Assembly (NCBI RefSeq): GCF_900156165.1
Contig: NZ_FTMY01000004.1
Coordinates: forward strand, 1-64,000
DNA length: 64,000 nucleotides
Direction of reading: 5' to 3'
From: Pseudacidovorax sp. RU35E
GTDB lineage: Bacteria; Pseudomonadota; Gammaproteobacteria; Burkholderiales; Burkholderiaceae_C
Within the stretch, counting starts at the first letter, position 1, and the number at the start of each line of letters is the position of its first letter. The position numbers were made by a program, and so were the translations under genes. The notes beneath the pieces are model-generated. The model did not search any database and was not told where the DNA came from. It was given only the letters and a program-made list of their open reading frames with translations. Shown here piece after piece: positions 36,755 through 45,821 of this stretch.

Positions 36755-37102
36755 TCAGCGACCCACCGGGTCGTGGCCCCAGTTCATCAGCGAATAGCGC
36801 CAGGGCGTGTCGCGGACCGCGCCGCTGGGGCGCTGCGCCAGGTGCCGCTTCACATAGCCCACGACCTTGCGCATGTGGGCCAGGTCGCCCTGCGTCAGGT
36901 CCTCCATCTTCTTCCTGAGCAGCCGCACGATCCGCCGGCCGGAACGGTGGCCGACCGATTCGCCGCCGCTGCTGCCCTTGAATCCGACGGTCTTCGAGTC
37001 CTCCGTCTCTAGCCACCGTTCGAGCCGGGCGGGTGTCATGTTCACCACGTCCTTGAAGTCGCTCAGCGTCTGGCTGGCGCTGTGTTCCTGTGCCTGCGTC
37101 AT
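36755..37102 (-). CDS. DUF3140 family protein
   Basis: 115 aa. It matches DUF3140: VVNMTPARLERWLETEDSKT, GHRSGRRIVRLLRKKMEDL, AHMRKVVGYVKRHLAQRP and WRYSLMNWGHDP. The family is widespread, small and of unknown biochemical function; the basic helices suggest nucleic acid or protein binding (inference). It follows the DUF2945 gene by four bases on the same strand, a pairing seen in other genomes. Confidence 0.85.
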   Translation of the reverse strand: MTQAQEHSASQTLSDFKDVVNMTPARLERWLETEDSKTVGFKGSSGGESVGHRSGRRIVRLLRKKMEDLTQGDLAHMRKVVGYVKRHLAQRPSGAVRDTPWRYSLMNWGHDPVGR

Positions 37103-37106
37103 GACC

Positions 37107-37316
37107 TCAGGCCTTCTTCAATGCGTCGGCATGGTGGATCGCCTTCTTGCCGGTCTTGCTGCTCTCGACCTCGTACTGAGGATGGGCAGGAGAGGCCTTG
37201 GCCTCGTGGCCCTGCACATGGGCCGTATGGGTGACCTTGCGTGTCACCTTGCCGGTGGTCTCGCCCTGGGACGTTTCCCACTTCACCTTGTCGCCGGTCT
37301 TGATCGACGTCGTCAT
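37107..37316 (-). CDS. DUF2945 (hypervirulence-associated, Tudor-like) protein
   Basis: 69 aa. KTGDKVKWETSQGETTGKVT and HPQYEVESSKTGKKAIHHAD are the short beta-barrel repeats of DUF2945. The function is unknown; the SH3/Tudor-like fold suggests binding of DNA, RNA or modified protein. It is the first gene of a two-gene unit with DUF3140, divergent from the DUF1345 gene. Confidence 0.85.
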   Translation of the reverse strand: MTTSIKTGDKVKWETSQGETTGKVTRKVTHTAHVQGHEAKASPAHPQYEVESSKTGKKAIHHADALKKA

Positions 37317-37438
37317 CGCGCGTGCTCCTTTGATCGAGAAGGCAAGCTAGCAGCGGATCTGCGCACCGGTGTAGGTCGCCACGCCGATCGTTCCGCGGGT
37401 CAGATGGGCGCCAGCCGGCTGCCGCTAGAGTCGCCGGC

Positions 37439-38098
37439 ATGAAACGGCATTTGCGACATGTGGGGGGCTCGCAGCGCCTGGGCTACGGGGCCCTGGCCGG
37501 CCTGGCCGTGGCGGGGCTCTGCCTGGGTGGCGGAATGGCCGCGCGGCCGGCCGGCCTGCTTGGCTGGTGTGCCGCCGTTGCCGCCTACCTGGGCTGGGCC
37601 TGCTGGCAGGCGCGCATCTTCGACGCGGCCCAGGTCAAGGCCCGGGCGCGCTCGCTCGACCCGCCGGGGCCGATCATCCTGGCCATCGTCTCGGCCGCCA
37701 TCGTCAGCAGCGTGATCGCCATCGGCCTGTTGCTGCAGCAGGTCAAGCAGCTCGGCGGCGTGGAACGCGGCGCGCACATCGTGCTGGGCATGGTGGCGCT
37801 GGCGGGTTCGTGGCTCATGATCCACACCGTCTACGCCTTCCACTATGCCCACCGTTACTACCGCGAGGATGGCACGCCGGACGAGGGCGGGCTGGATTTC
37901 CCGGGCAAGGAAGAGCCCGACTACGCCGACTTCATGTACTACGCCTTCGTGGTCGGCATGACCTCGCAGGTGTCGGACGTGCAGGTCACCACGCGCCAGA
38001 TGCGGCGGCTGACGCTGCTGCACAGCGTGCTTTCCTTCGGCTTCAACATGGTGGTGCTGGCGCTGTCCATCAATGTGGCGGCGGGGGTCATCCAGTAG
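37439..38098 (+). CDS. DUF1345 family membrane protein
   Basis: 219 aa with about five membrane segments (for example GALAGLAVAGLCLGGGMAA, PIILAIVSAAIVSSVIAIGL, HIVLGMVALAGSWLMIHTVY and VLSFGFNMVVLALSINVAAG). The DUF1345 hallmark is DYADFMYYAFVVGMTSQVSD, followed by VTTRQMRRLTLLHSVLSF. It has an ion-channel-like topology, but the function is not established. Confidence 0.85.
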   Translation: MKRHLRHVGGSQRLGYGALAGLAVAGLCLGGGMAARPAGLLGWCAAVAAYLGWACWQARIFDAAQVKARARSLDPPGPIILAIVSAAIVSSVIAIGLLLQQVKQLGGVERGAHIVLGMVALAGSWLMIHTVYAFHYAHRYYREDGTPDEGGLDFPGKEEPDYADFMYYAFVVGMTSQVSDVQVTTRQMRRLTLLHSVLSFGFNMVVLALSINVAAGVIQ

Positions 38099-38128
38099 GG
38101 CCTGCGTGGGGCTCGCCCTCACTCGGCG

Positions 38129-39199
38129 CTAGCTGCCGGGGCGGCCCCAGCGCCGCAGACCCAGTTCCGCGGCCAGCGCCTGGTACTTGTCGATCTCGTC
38201 GGCCACGTAGCGGTCGAGCGCCGGACCGGTCAGCGCGAAGGGGTACAGCGCATGGCGGGCCAGCAGCTGCGCGTAGCCCGGCGCCTTGGTCGCCTCATCG
38301 AAGGCCACCGTCCAGGCCTGCAGCGCCGGCTCGGGCACATCGGCGCTGACGTACAGGCCCCGCACCGTGGGCCAGACGATGTCGATGCCCTGCTCGCGCG
38401 CGGTGGGCACGCCCTGCAGCACGCCGCCCAGGCGCTGGGCCGAGAAGACCGCCAGGAAGCGCAGGGCGGCGCCCGCGTCCACGGCCTGCGCGGCCTCGGC
38501 CGCATCGCCGCAGAACACGTCCACATGCCGGCCCTGCAGGGCGTTGAGCGCGTCGCCACCGCCCTCGAAGGCCACGAAGCGCATGCGCCGGTGGTCGCCG
38601 CCGCTGGCGCGCACCAGCAGCGCGGCCTTGACCCAGTCCTGGCTGCCGACGGTGCCGCCCGCGCCGAAGGCGATGCGGGCCGGGTTGGCGCGCAGCGCCT
38701 GCACCAGGTCCTGCAGCCGGCGGTAGGGCGAGTCGCGGTGGACGGCGATCACTCCGTAGTCGGCACCGAGCAGCGCCAGCCAGCGCACGGCCGACACCGG
38801 ATGCGGACCGAAGCGGCCCTGCGCGATGTTGAGCAGCGAGCCGCCGGAAAACGCCACCAGCGTGCCCGCCCCGCCCAGGCGGCCGGTGGCCACCTGGTCG
38901 AAGGCGACGGCGCCGATGCCGCCGGGCAGGAAGCGCTGGCCCAGCGGCGCGCGCTGCGGCCGCACCGCCTGCAGCGCATCGCGCGCCAACGCGCAGGTGA
39001 GGGCGAAGCCACCGCCGGCCTTCGCCGGGATGACGCAGTCGGCCGGCAGGCGGCTGGGATCGGCCGGGCTCGCCGTGGTGTCCGCCGGTGTCGCGGCCAG
39101 GGCCGGTCGCCACGGTGCGGCCGGCAGCGCCAGGGTCGCCGCGGCGCCGAGGATCAGCCGGCGGCGCTCAGCCCGGGGCGGCAGTGGCGGACGTGTCAT
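38129..39199 (-). CDS. TctC/Bug-family periplasmic substrate-binding protein
   Basis: 356 aa, signal peptide with basic start and hydrophobic core (LILGAAATLALPAAPWRPAL). The mature N-terminus ADCVIPAKAGGGFALTCALA carries two cysteines, resembling true TctC proteins rather than the WPxKPIRLIVPYxxGG form of most Bug proteins. A carboxylate ligand is likely. The start (39199) lies inside the 3' end of the sensor-kinase gene, a 32-base overlap, so expression is probably coupled. No TctA/TctB membrane genes are present. Confidence 0.86.
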   Translation of the reverse strand: MTRPPLPPRAERRRLILGAAATLALPAAPWRPALAATPADTTASPADPSRLPADCVIPAKAGGGFALTCALARDALQAVRPQRAPLGQRFLPGGIGAVAFDQVATGRLGGAGTLVAFSGGSLLNIAQGRFGPHPVSAVRWLALLGADYGVIAVHRDSPYRRLQDLVQALRANPARIAFGAGGTVGSQDWVKAALLVRASGGDHRRMRFVAFEGGGDALNALQGRHVDVFCGDAAEAAQAVDAGAALRFLAVFSAQRLGGVLQGVPTAREQGIDIVWPTVRGLYVSADVPEPALQAWTVAFDEATKAPGYAQLLARHALYPFALTGPALDRYVADEIDKYQALAAELGLRRWGRPGS

Positions 39200-40679
39200 G
39201 CGGGTCTCCTGTCGTTCTCGTGGCCTCGGCACGGCGGTCGCGCGGCCACCGGATCTCGGCGTGCAGACCCGGCAGGCTGCCGCGGTCCATCAGCCAGAGG
39301 TCGCCCCCGTGCCGCTGGGCGACGGAGCGCGCAATGGCCAGGCCGAGCCCGAAGCCGCCGGGCCGCGCGCCGCTTCCGCGCTGGAAGCGATGGCCCAGCC
39401 GTGCACGGTCTTCTTCGCCGAGGCCGGGTCCATCGTCCTCGACGGCCAGGTACCAGCCCTGCTCGTCGCTGCCCGACAGCAGCGTGACCGTGCCGCCCTC
39501 GGGCACGTAGGCGATGGCGTTGGCGACCAGGTTGGCGAAGGCCTCGCGCAGCAGGTGGCGGTCGCCGATGGCCCGCGCGGCGCCTTCCTCGGGCTGGATG
39601 CCCAGGTCGATGCGCTTGCGGCGGGCGGCGGGCAGCCATTGCAGCGCCACCTCGCGTAGCAGCTCGTCGGCGCCGAAGGCGGCAGACTCGACCGACACCG
39701 TGTCGCTGCGGCCCAGCGCCAGCAGCTGCTGGGCGCTGCGCGTGGCGCTGGCGATCTCCGCCTCCAGGGCGGCCAGCGCGTCCTGTACCTTGGCCGCGTC
39801 CTGCTCGCGCCGCGCGTAGTCCACCTGCATCTGCAGCGTGGTCAGGTGGGTGCGCAGCTGGTGCGATGCGTCGTCCAGGAACTGGCGCTGCAGCGCCACC
39901 AGCTCCTGCGTGCGCGCCATGTGGCGGTTGACGGCGGCCACCAGCGGGCGGATCTCGGCCGGCAGGTTCTCCTGCGAGATGCGGTTCAGGTCCTCGGGCG
40001 CGCGCTCCTCCACCTCCTGCGCCAGGCGCGACAGCGGACGCAACGCGGCAAGCAGGGCGGCGGTGGTGCCGCCCAGCAGCAGCAGGAGCACCAGCAGGTC
40101 GCGCAGGGCCGCACTGCGCACGAAGCGGGCGCTGAAGGTCTGGCGCGAGCGCGTGCTTTCCCCCACCTGGATCATCACGCTGCGCGCGGTGCTGCCGGCC
40201 GGCGCATGGTCCAGCGCGCGCTGATAGGCCGCCAGCCGCACCGGCTCGCCGAAATAGCTGGCGTCGTAGAACACCGGCACGCCCATGGGCGGCGGCGTGG
40301 GCGGCGGCGGAAAGTCGGCGCTGCCCAGCTCCACCAGCCCGTCCGAGGTGGCCACGCGAAAGAACACTTGGCCGCTGGCCGTCAGCTCGAAGAACTCGAG
40401 CAGGGTGAAGGGCATCTCCAGCGACAGGCCGCCCGAGGCGGTGGAGATGTTGGCGTCGATGGACTTGAGGGCGCCGAGCAGCGAGCGGTCGTAGGCGGCG
40501 TTGGCGGACTCCAGCGCGTCGTGCCGCGTCATCCAGAGCTCCAGCGTGGTGACGGCCGCCAGTCCCGGCAGCAGCAGCAGCGCGAGCCGCTGCCAGAGGC
40601 TGCTGCGCCGCAGCCAGCGCGCGATGCGCGTGCGTGGCCCGCCCGTGGTGGGAGAAGGCTCAGTCCGGCTCGAGCACAT
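39168..40679 (-). CDS. TctE-like sensor histidine kinase
   Basis: 503 aa. TM1 is near residues 25-45 (LWQRLALLLLPGLAAVTTLE), with a periplasmic sensor region of about 140 residues of the TctE N-terminal type (YDRSLLGALKSIDANI). Then come TM2 (LLVLLLLLGGTTAALLAALR), a HAMP-like linker, an H-box with phospho-His in LDDASHQLRTHLTTL, an N-box (FANLVANAIAYVPEGG) and a G-box (GGFGLGLAIARSVAQRHGG). It should sense a carboxylate, possibly through a Bug protein, and phosphorylate the partner regulator. ATG at 40679 overlaps the regulator gene end by 20 bases. Confidence 0.9.
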   Translation of the reverse strand: MCSSRTEPSPTTGGPRTRIARWLRRSSLWQRLALLLLPGLAAVTTLELWMTRHDALESANAAYDRSLLGALKSIDANISTASGGLSLEMPFTLLEFFELTASGQVFFRVATSDGLVELGSADFPPPPTPPPMGVPVFYDASYFGEPVRLAAYQRALDHAPAGSTARSVMIQVGESTRSRQTFSARFVRSAALRDLLVLLLLLGGTTAALLAALRPLSRLAQEVEERAPEDLNRISQENLPAEIRPLVAAVNRHMARTQELVALQRQFLDDASHQLRTHLTTLQMQVDYARREQDAAKVQDALAALEAEIASATRSAQQLLALGRSDTVSVESAAFGADELLREVALQWLPAARRKRIDLGIQPEEGAARAIGDRHLLREAFANLVANAIAYVPEGGTVTLLSGSDEQGWYLAVEDDGPGLGEEDRARLGHRFQRGSGARPGGFGLGLAIARSVAQRHGGDLWLMDRGSLPGLHAEIRWPRDRRAEATRTTGDPHDTSATAAPG

Positions 40680-41325
40680 AGCCCAGCCCGCGCAGGGTGA
40701 CGATGCGCGCGCCGCTGCCCTCCAGGCGCTTGCGCAGGCGGTACACGAGCACCTCCACGGCCTCGGGGTGCACGTCGTCCTGGTCCGAGAACACGCGGTC
40801 GATGATCTGCTGCTTGGACAGCGGCTCGCCCGTGCGCTGCGCCAGCACCCGCAGCACGGCCGACTCGCGCGGCGACAGGGCCAGCACCTCGCCATGCAGC
40901 GTGAACTGCCGGCGCGTGCCGTCGTACACCAGCGGGCCGCAGGCCAGGCGCGGATGCTCCACGCCGCGCGCGCGCCGCACCAGCGCATGCAGCCGCGCCT
41001 CCAGCTCGGCGAGGGCGAAGGGCTTGGCGAGGAAGTCGTCGGCGCCGGCGTTGAGCGCCGCCACCTTCTCGTCGACCGAATCGCGGGCGGTGAGGATGAG
41101 CGCCGGGATGCGCTGGTCGCGCTCGCGCAGGCGCTGCAGCACGCGATGGCCGTCCAGGCCCGGCAGGCCCAGGTCGAGCACCACGGCGTCATGGTCGCGC
41201 TGCTGCAGGGCGCGGTCGGCCAGGCGGCCGTCGTCCACCCATTCGACCTGGATGCCCGAATGCTCCAGCGCCCGGCACAGCCAGGTGCCGAGGGTGTGTT
41301 CGTCTTCCGCCAGGAGGATGCGCAT
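40660..41325 (-). CDS. TctD-like response regulator (OmpR/PhoB family)
   Basis: 221 aa. Receiver domain MRILLAEDEHTLGTWLCRAL with phospho-acceptor Asp in AVVLDLGLPGLDG and Lys in DDFLAKPFALAEL; C-terminal winged helix with LSPRESAVLRVLAQRTGEPL, VEVLVYRLRKRLEGSGARI and TLRGLGYVLEP. In TctDE systems it activates tricarboxylate transporter genes. Its likely targets here are the flanking Bug genes. Confidence 0.93.
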   Translation of the reverse strand: MRILLAEDEHTLGTWLCRALEHSGIQVEWVDDGRLADRALQQRDHDAVVLDLGLPGLDGHRVLQRLRERDQRIPALILTARDSVDEKVAALNAGADDFLAKPFALAELEARLHALVRRARGVEHPRLACGPLVYDGTRRQFTLHGEVLALSPRESAVLRVLAQRTGEPLSKQQIIDRVFSDQDDVHPEAVEVLVYRLRKRLEGSGARIVTLRGLGYVLEPD

Positions 41326-41377
41326 GGGGGCCGATGCTAGCCGCGGCCCGGGCCGCGGCGGCAGCCGGCGGCGCCGC

Positions 41378-42388
41378 TCAATCGGGCTTGATGTTGGCCC
41401 GGGCGATGACCTTCTGCCAGCGGGCCTGTTCGGCCGCGATGAACTGCGCGAACTGCTCCGGTGTGCCACCGACCACCTCGGCCGCATCGGCGTTCATGCG
41501 CTCCAGCGCGGGGGGCGACTTGGCCGCCTTCATGGTCTCGACCGACAGCTTGGCCAGGTGGGCCGGCGTCATCGAGGCCGGGGCCATCATGCCGTACCAC
41601 TGCGTCATCTCGAAGCCCGGGAAGCCCTGCTCGGCCACCGTGGGCACGTCGGGCAACTGCGGCAGGCGCCGCGTGGAGCCGGTGGCGATGCAGCGCAGCT
41701 TGCCCGATTTGATGAAGGGAATCACGGCCGCCGCGCCGATGGCCGAGGCCTCCAGCCGGCCGGCCATCAGGTCGGTGAGCATGGGGCCGGTGCCCTTGTA
41801 GGGCACGTGCAGCATGAAGATGTCGGCGCTCATCTTCAGGTATTCCATCGCCAGATGGCCGGCGCTGCCGTTGCCGGCCGAGCCGTAGCTCAGGCGGCCC
41901 GGGCGGGTCTTGGCATAGGCGATGAACTCCTTGAGGTTCTTGGCCGGCACATCCGGATGGATCACGTACAGGCTGGGCACCTTGGCCAGCAGGCTGACGG
42001 GCTTGAAGTCCTTGTTGGGGTCGTAGGGCAGCTTGGCGAAGATGTACGGATTGACCGCCAGCGTGCCGATGTGGCCCAGGATGATGGTGTGCTGGTCGTC
42101 GGCACGGGCCACGTCCTGCATGGCGATGTTGCCGGCGGCGCCGGGCTTGTTGTCGACGTAGACGCTCTGGCCCAGCGTCTTGCCCAGCTCGGCCGCGGTG
42201 GAGCGCGCCACGATCTCGGACGAGCCGCCCGGTGCGAAGGGCACCACGAAGCGCACCTGGCGCGTGGGCCAGTTGTCCTGCGCGAAGGCCAGGTGGGGCA
42301 GGGCGCCGGCAGCGACGGAGGCGGCCGCGCCTTGCAGCAGGCGGCGGCGGGTGGGCAGGGCGGGGTGGGCGAGCGGCTCGAGGTTCAT
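41378..42388 (-). CDS. Bug-family periplasmic substrate-binding protein
   Basis: 336 aa. Twin-arginine-like signal (LPTRRRLLQGAAASVAAGAL). Bug motifs: WPTRQVRFVVPFAPGGSSEI, YVDNKPGAAGNIAMQDVARA, VPYKGTGPMLTDLMAGRLEA and AEQGFPGFEMTQWYGMMAP. It is downstream of the LysR gene and upstream of the TctDE pair on the same strand. Paralogous to the protein at 43645-44643, with matching HIGTLAVNP and GRLSYGSAGNGSAGHLA segments. Confidence 0.9.
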   Translation of the reverse strand: MNLEPLAHPALPTRRRLLQGAAASVAAGALPHLAFAQDNWPTRQVRFVVPFAPGGSSEIVARSTAAELGKTLGQSVYVDNKPGAAGNIAMQDVARADDQHTIILGHIGTLAVNPYIFAKLPYDPNKDFKPVSLLAKVPSLYVIHPDVPAKNLKEFIAYAKTRPGRLSYGSAGNGSAGHLAMEYLKMSADIFMLHVPYKGTGPMLTDLMAGRLEASAIGAAAVIPFIKSGKLRCIATGSTRRLPQLPDVPTVAEQGFPGFEMTQWYGMMAPASMTPAHLAKLSVETMKAAKSPPALERMNADAAEVVGGTPEQFAQFIAAEQARWQKVIARANIKPD

Positions 42389-42551
42389 GGCATGTGTCTC
42401 CGGGGCTGTGCGGGTGCTGTGGCAATGCCCGCCTGTACAGGGGTCGAACGCGGCCGGTGCGATGCAGGCCACGAATTGCGATGGTGCGCAAACCAAGCTG
42501 TCAAAAGCCTTTCAGTGGCGTGCGCGCGGCCGCGGCGATCATCCCACGGCC

Positions 42552-43451
42552 TCAGGCGCTGCGCTTCTGCGCGCCCTGCACGATCAGGTCGTAGAGCAGT
42601 TGCGCCGCCGGCGGCAGCACCTTGCCGCGGCGCGAGATGAGGCCCAGCGTGCGCACGATCGCGGGTTCGACCAGGCGGACGGCGACCACGTTGCCCTTGC
42701 CGGTGGGCGGCAGCGCCATGCGCGGCACGACCGCGATGCCGACGCCGGCCTCCACCATGCTCACCAGCGCGGGCACGTGGCTCACCTCGCAGAACCAGCG
42801 CGGGCGCTCGGGCGCCTGGGCCAGGGCCTGGTCGATCAGGAAGCGGTTGCCGCTGCCCTGGGCCAGCGCGATGTACGCATGCTCGCCGAGCTCGCGCCAG
42901 CGAACGATCTTTCGGCGGGCCAGCGCATGGCCCGCCGGGCAGGCCACCACGAAGGCGTCGTCCATCAGTGGCCGGAAGTCCACATCGGCCTCCTGCGTGC
43001 CAATGTAGGTGAGGCCGAAGTCGGCGTCCCCGCGCGTGACGGCCAGCAGCACGTCGCTGGAGGCCTCGTCGAGCACGCGGATGCGGATGGCCGGATAGCG
43101 GCTGTGGTAGCGGTCGACCACGGCGGGCAGGAAGTGGCCCACCGCCGAAGGCACGCAGGCCAGCGTGACCTCGCCGCGCAGGCGGGCCGCCACGTCCTCG
43201 ATGCCGAGCAGGGCACTGTCGAGTTCGTTGAGCACGTTGCGCGCCTTGTGCACGAAGGTGCGGCCGACCACCGTCAGCTCGACCTTGCGCGTGGTGCGGT
43301 TGAACAGCGCCACGCCCAGCGCGTCCTCGAGCTTGTCGATGCGCCGCGACAGGGCCGACTGCGACAGGTGCAGCGCGTCGGAGGCGGCGCGGAAGCTGCC
43401 AAGGTCGGCGACGGAAAGGAAGGCGCGCAGGTCGGCGAGGTCGAAGTTCAT
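42552..43451 (-). CDS. LysR-family transcriptional regulator
   Basis: 299 aa. HTH: LADLRAFLSVADLGSFRAAS, LHLSQSALSRRIDKLEDALG. Effector domain: RGEVTLACVPSAVGHFLPAV, closing with PPAAQLLYDLIVQ. It is divergent from the Bug/Ldh operon. A 23-bp inverted repeat (ATTCTTG-N9-CAAGAAT) sits 20 bases upstream of its ATG, as expected for autoregulation and control of the divergent operon. Confidence 0.92.
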   Translation of the reverse strand: MNFDLADLRAFLSVADLGSFRAASDALHLSQSALSRRIDKLEDALGVALFNRTTRKVELTVVGRTFVHKARNVLNELDSALLGIEDVAARLRGEVTLACVPSAVGHFLPAVVDRYHSRYPAIRIRVLDEASSDVLLAVTRGDADFGLTYIGTQEADVDFRPLMDDAFVVACPAGHALARRKIVRWRELGEHAYIALAQGSGNRFLIDQALAQAPERPRWFCEVSHVPALVSMVEAGVGIAVVPRMALPPTGKGNVVAVRLVEPAIVRTLGLISRRGKVLPPAAQLLYDLIVQGAQKRSA

Positions 43452-43471
43452 GGGACTGGGGGAGGGTGGCG

Positions 43472-43494
43472 ATTCTTGTTGTGAACGCAAGAAT
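43472..43494. promoter_or_regulatory. Inverted repeat, likely LysR operator
   Basis: ATTCTTG (43472-43478) and CAAGAAT (43488-43494) are perfect 7-bp arms with a 9-base spacer, in the 193-base gap between the divergent LysR (start 43451) and Bug operon (start 43645). The layout fits a T-N11-A LysR binding site. Confidence 0.65.
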
Positions 43495-43644
43495 GCCTCG
43501 GATATTTGCACTTTACACCGGCAATGGTGGTCTCGATCATTCATCCACGGCCGGCAGTTGCGCTGCACGGCCATCCACGGAGACAGGCAGGCCTGGCGCG
43601 CCGACGGCGCCCCGCACGGTCGGCCGCTTGAAAAAGGCAAGCCC

Positions 43645-44643
43645 ATGAATCGCTCTTCATTTCCCCGCCGCATCGGCCGCCGCGCGCTGTGCGCCCTGGC
43701 GCTGGCCGCCGCAGGCGGCGCAGCCCTCGCCGCGCCGTCTGCATCCTGGCCGCAACGGCCCATCCGCCTGATCGTGCCCTACGGCCCCGGCGGCAGCTCG
43801 GACGTGATCGCCCGGGCGCTGGCCGGCGAGATGAGCAAGTCGCTCGGCCAGTCGGTCTTCGTCGACAACAAGGCCGGCGGACAGGGCACCATCGCCATGC
43901 TGGAAGCGGCCCGTGCCACGCCCGACGGCTACACGGTAGTGCTCGGTCATGTGGGCACGCTGGCGGTCAACCCGGCCATGATGGCGAAGCTGCCTTACGA
44001 CCCGGCCAGGGACTTCGCCCCCGTGGCTCTGCTCACGCGGGTGCCCATGCTCTTCGCCGTCGGCCCCAGGGACCGCTCGGCCACGCTGCCGGCCTTCATC
44101 GCCGAGGCCAAGGCCGTGCCGGGCCGGCTCAACTATGGCTCCGCGGGCAATGGCAGCGCGGGTCACCTGGCCTTCGAGATGCTCAAGCTGCGTGCGGGCA
44201 TCGACGTGACCCATGTGCCCTACAAGGGGACCGGCGCGCAGATGACCGACCTGCTGGCCGGCACCATCGAGGCGGCTTCGGCCGGGCTGCCGGGCTTCCT
44301 GCCGCATGTGAAGGCCGGCAGGCTGCGCATCCTGGCCGTGGGTGCCGCCGCGCGGCTGCCCGCCATCCCCGACGTGCCCACCGTGGCCGAGCTGGGCTAT
44401 CCGGGCTTCGAAAGCTCGCAATGGTTCGGCCTGCTGGCGCCTGCCGGCACGCCCGCACCCATCGTCGAGCGGCTGTACCAGGAGGCCGTGAAGGCCCTGG
44501 GCACGCCGGCCGTGGTCCATCGCCTGGCCGAGGACTCCAGCACGCCCACGCCGCTCGGCCCGCAGGAATTCGCCCGCTTCATCGTCGCCGAGCAGAAGCG
44601 CTGGGGCGAGGTGGTGCGCAGCGCCCGCCTCACGGCCGACTGA
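43645..44643 (+). CDS. Bug-family periplasmic substrate-binding protein
   Basis: 332 aa. Signal MNRSSFPRRIGRRALCALAL with cleavage after ALAA. Mature WPQRPIRLIVPYGPGGSSDV, VFVDNKAGGQGTIAMLEAAR, VPYKGTGAQMTDLLAGTIEA and AELGYPGFESSQWFGLLAP. First gene of the operon divergent from the LysR regulator. A close relative of the protein at 41378-42388, so the two may bind similar ligands. Confidence 0.9.
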   Translation: MNRSSFPRRIGRRALCALALAAAGGAALAAPSASWPQRPIRLIVPYGPGGSSDVIARALAGEMSKSLGQSVFVDNKAGGQGTIAMLEAARATPDGYTVVLGHVGTLAVNPAMMAKLPYDPARDFAPVALLTRVPMLFAVGPRDRSATLPAFIAEAKAVPGRLNYGSAGNGSAGHLAFEMLKLRAGIDVTHVPYKGTGAQMTDLLAGTIEAASAGLPGFLPHVKAGRLRILAVGAAARLPAIPDVPTVAELGYPGFESSQWFGLLAPAGTPAPIVERLYQEAVKALGTPAVVHRLAEDSSTPTPLGPQEFARFIVAEQKRWGEVVRSARLTAD

Positions 44644-44691
44644 GTTGGTCCCGCTTTCTCTTTCCTTCATTCCATTCCGATCGCGACCATC

Positions 44692-45744
44692 ATGAACGCA
44701 CGCGCCGATACCTTTCCCTGCCTGCCCGAGGCCGAACTGCGCACCCTGGGCGAACGCGCCTTCCAGGGCCTGGGCCTGCCCGCCACCGATGCCGCGGACG
44801 TGGTGCAGGTGCTGCTGCTGGCCGACCTGTTCGGGCTGTCCACCCACGGCCTGGGCCGCATCGAGTCCTATGGCGAGCGGCTGGAACTGGGCGGCATCAC
44901 CTGCCGGCCGGAGATCGCCACCGAGCGCGTGGCACCGGCGCTGGCCCGCCTCGATGGCGCCAATGGCGTCGGTCCGCTGGTGGGGATGCATGGACTGCGT
45001 ACCGCCATGCAACTGGCGCGCGAGCACGGCATCGGCGCGGCCTTCGTGCGGGGCAGCAACCACTTCGGGCCGGTGTCACCGTACAGCTGGATCGCGGCCG
45101 AAGCCGGCTTCGCCAGCATGATCGGCAGCAATGCCACCACCACCATCGCGCCATGGGGCGGCAGCGACGCACGGCTGGGCAACAGTCCGCTGGGCTTCGG
45201 CGTGCCCGGTGCCGACGGGGCGCACTTCATGCTCGACATGGCGATGAGCGTGGTCGCCCGTGCCAAGATCCGCAATGCGCTGAAGGCCGGCCAGGCCATC
45301 CCCGACAGCTGGGCCACCGACAAGGCGGGCCGCCCCACCACCGACCCGCGTGCGGCGCTGGACGGCTTCCTGCTGCCTATTGGCGGCCACAAGGGCTACG
45401 GACTGGCCCTGCTGGTCGACCTGTTCGCCGGCCTGCTGTCCGATGCGGCCTATCTGACGCATGTGAAGTCCTGGGTCGATGCGCCCGACGAGCCGCAGAA
45501 CCTGGGCCACTTCTTCGTGCTCATCGACACGCGCCGCCTGGGATCGGCGGGCTGGCTGGCTGCGCGCATGCAGGACTTCGCGCAGATCCTGCACGGCAGC
45601 GCGCCGGTGGACGCCGGCCGGCCGGTCATCGTGCCCGGCGAGATCGAGCTGCGGAACATGGCCCGCCAGCGTGTCGAGGGCGTGGCCGTCGACCCCGCCG
45701 CGCTGGCCCTGCTGCAGCGCCACGCGGCGCGCGTGCCGGCCTGA
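44692..45744 (+). CDS. Ldh/malate-dehydrogenase family (YlbC/MDH2-type) oxidoreductase
   Basis: 350 aa, the NAD(P)-dependent Ldh_2 family, unrelated to Rossmann malate dehydrogenases. Motifs: LFGLSTHGLGRIESYGERLE with the catalytic His-containing STHG, RGSNHFGPVSPYSW (Asn-His-Phe-Gly), LGNSPLGFGVPG and PIGGHKGYGLALLVDLFAG. The family oxidises 2-hydroxy acids such as malate, lactate, sulfolactate or ureidoglycolate, or reduces cyclic imino acids. The ligand of the co-encoded Bug proteins is probably the substrate (inference). Confidence 0.9.
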   Translation: MNARADTFPCLPEAELRTLGERAFQGLGLPATDAADVVQVLLLADLFGLSTHGLGRIESYGERLELGGITCRPEIATERVAPALARLDGANGVGPLVGMHGLRTAMQLAREHGIGAAFVRGSNHFGPVSPYSWIAAEAGFASMIGSNATTTIAPWGGSDARLGNSPLGFGVPGADGAHFMLDMAMSVVARAKIRNALKAGQAIPDSWATDKAGRPTTDPRAALDGFLLPIGGHKGYGLALLVDLFAGLLSDAAYLTHVKSWVDAPDEPQNLGHFFVLIDTRRLGSAGWLAARMQDFAQILHGSAPVDAGRPVIVPGEIELRNMARQRVEGVAVDPAALALLQRHAARVPA

Positions 45745-45821
45745 ACGCTCGGGCGCCCGGGCAGCGCCCCATCCCGAGCCTGCCGCCGAGTCGCGGCGTG
45801 GCGACATGCACGGAGACAACC

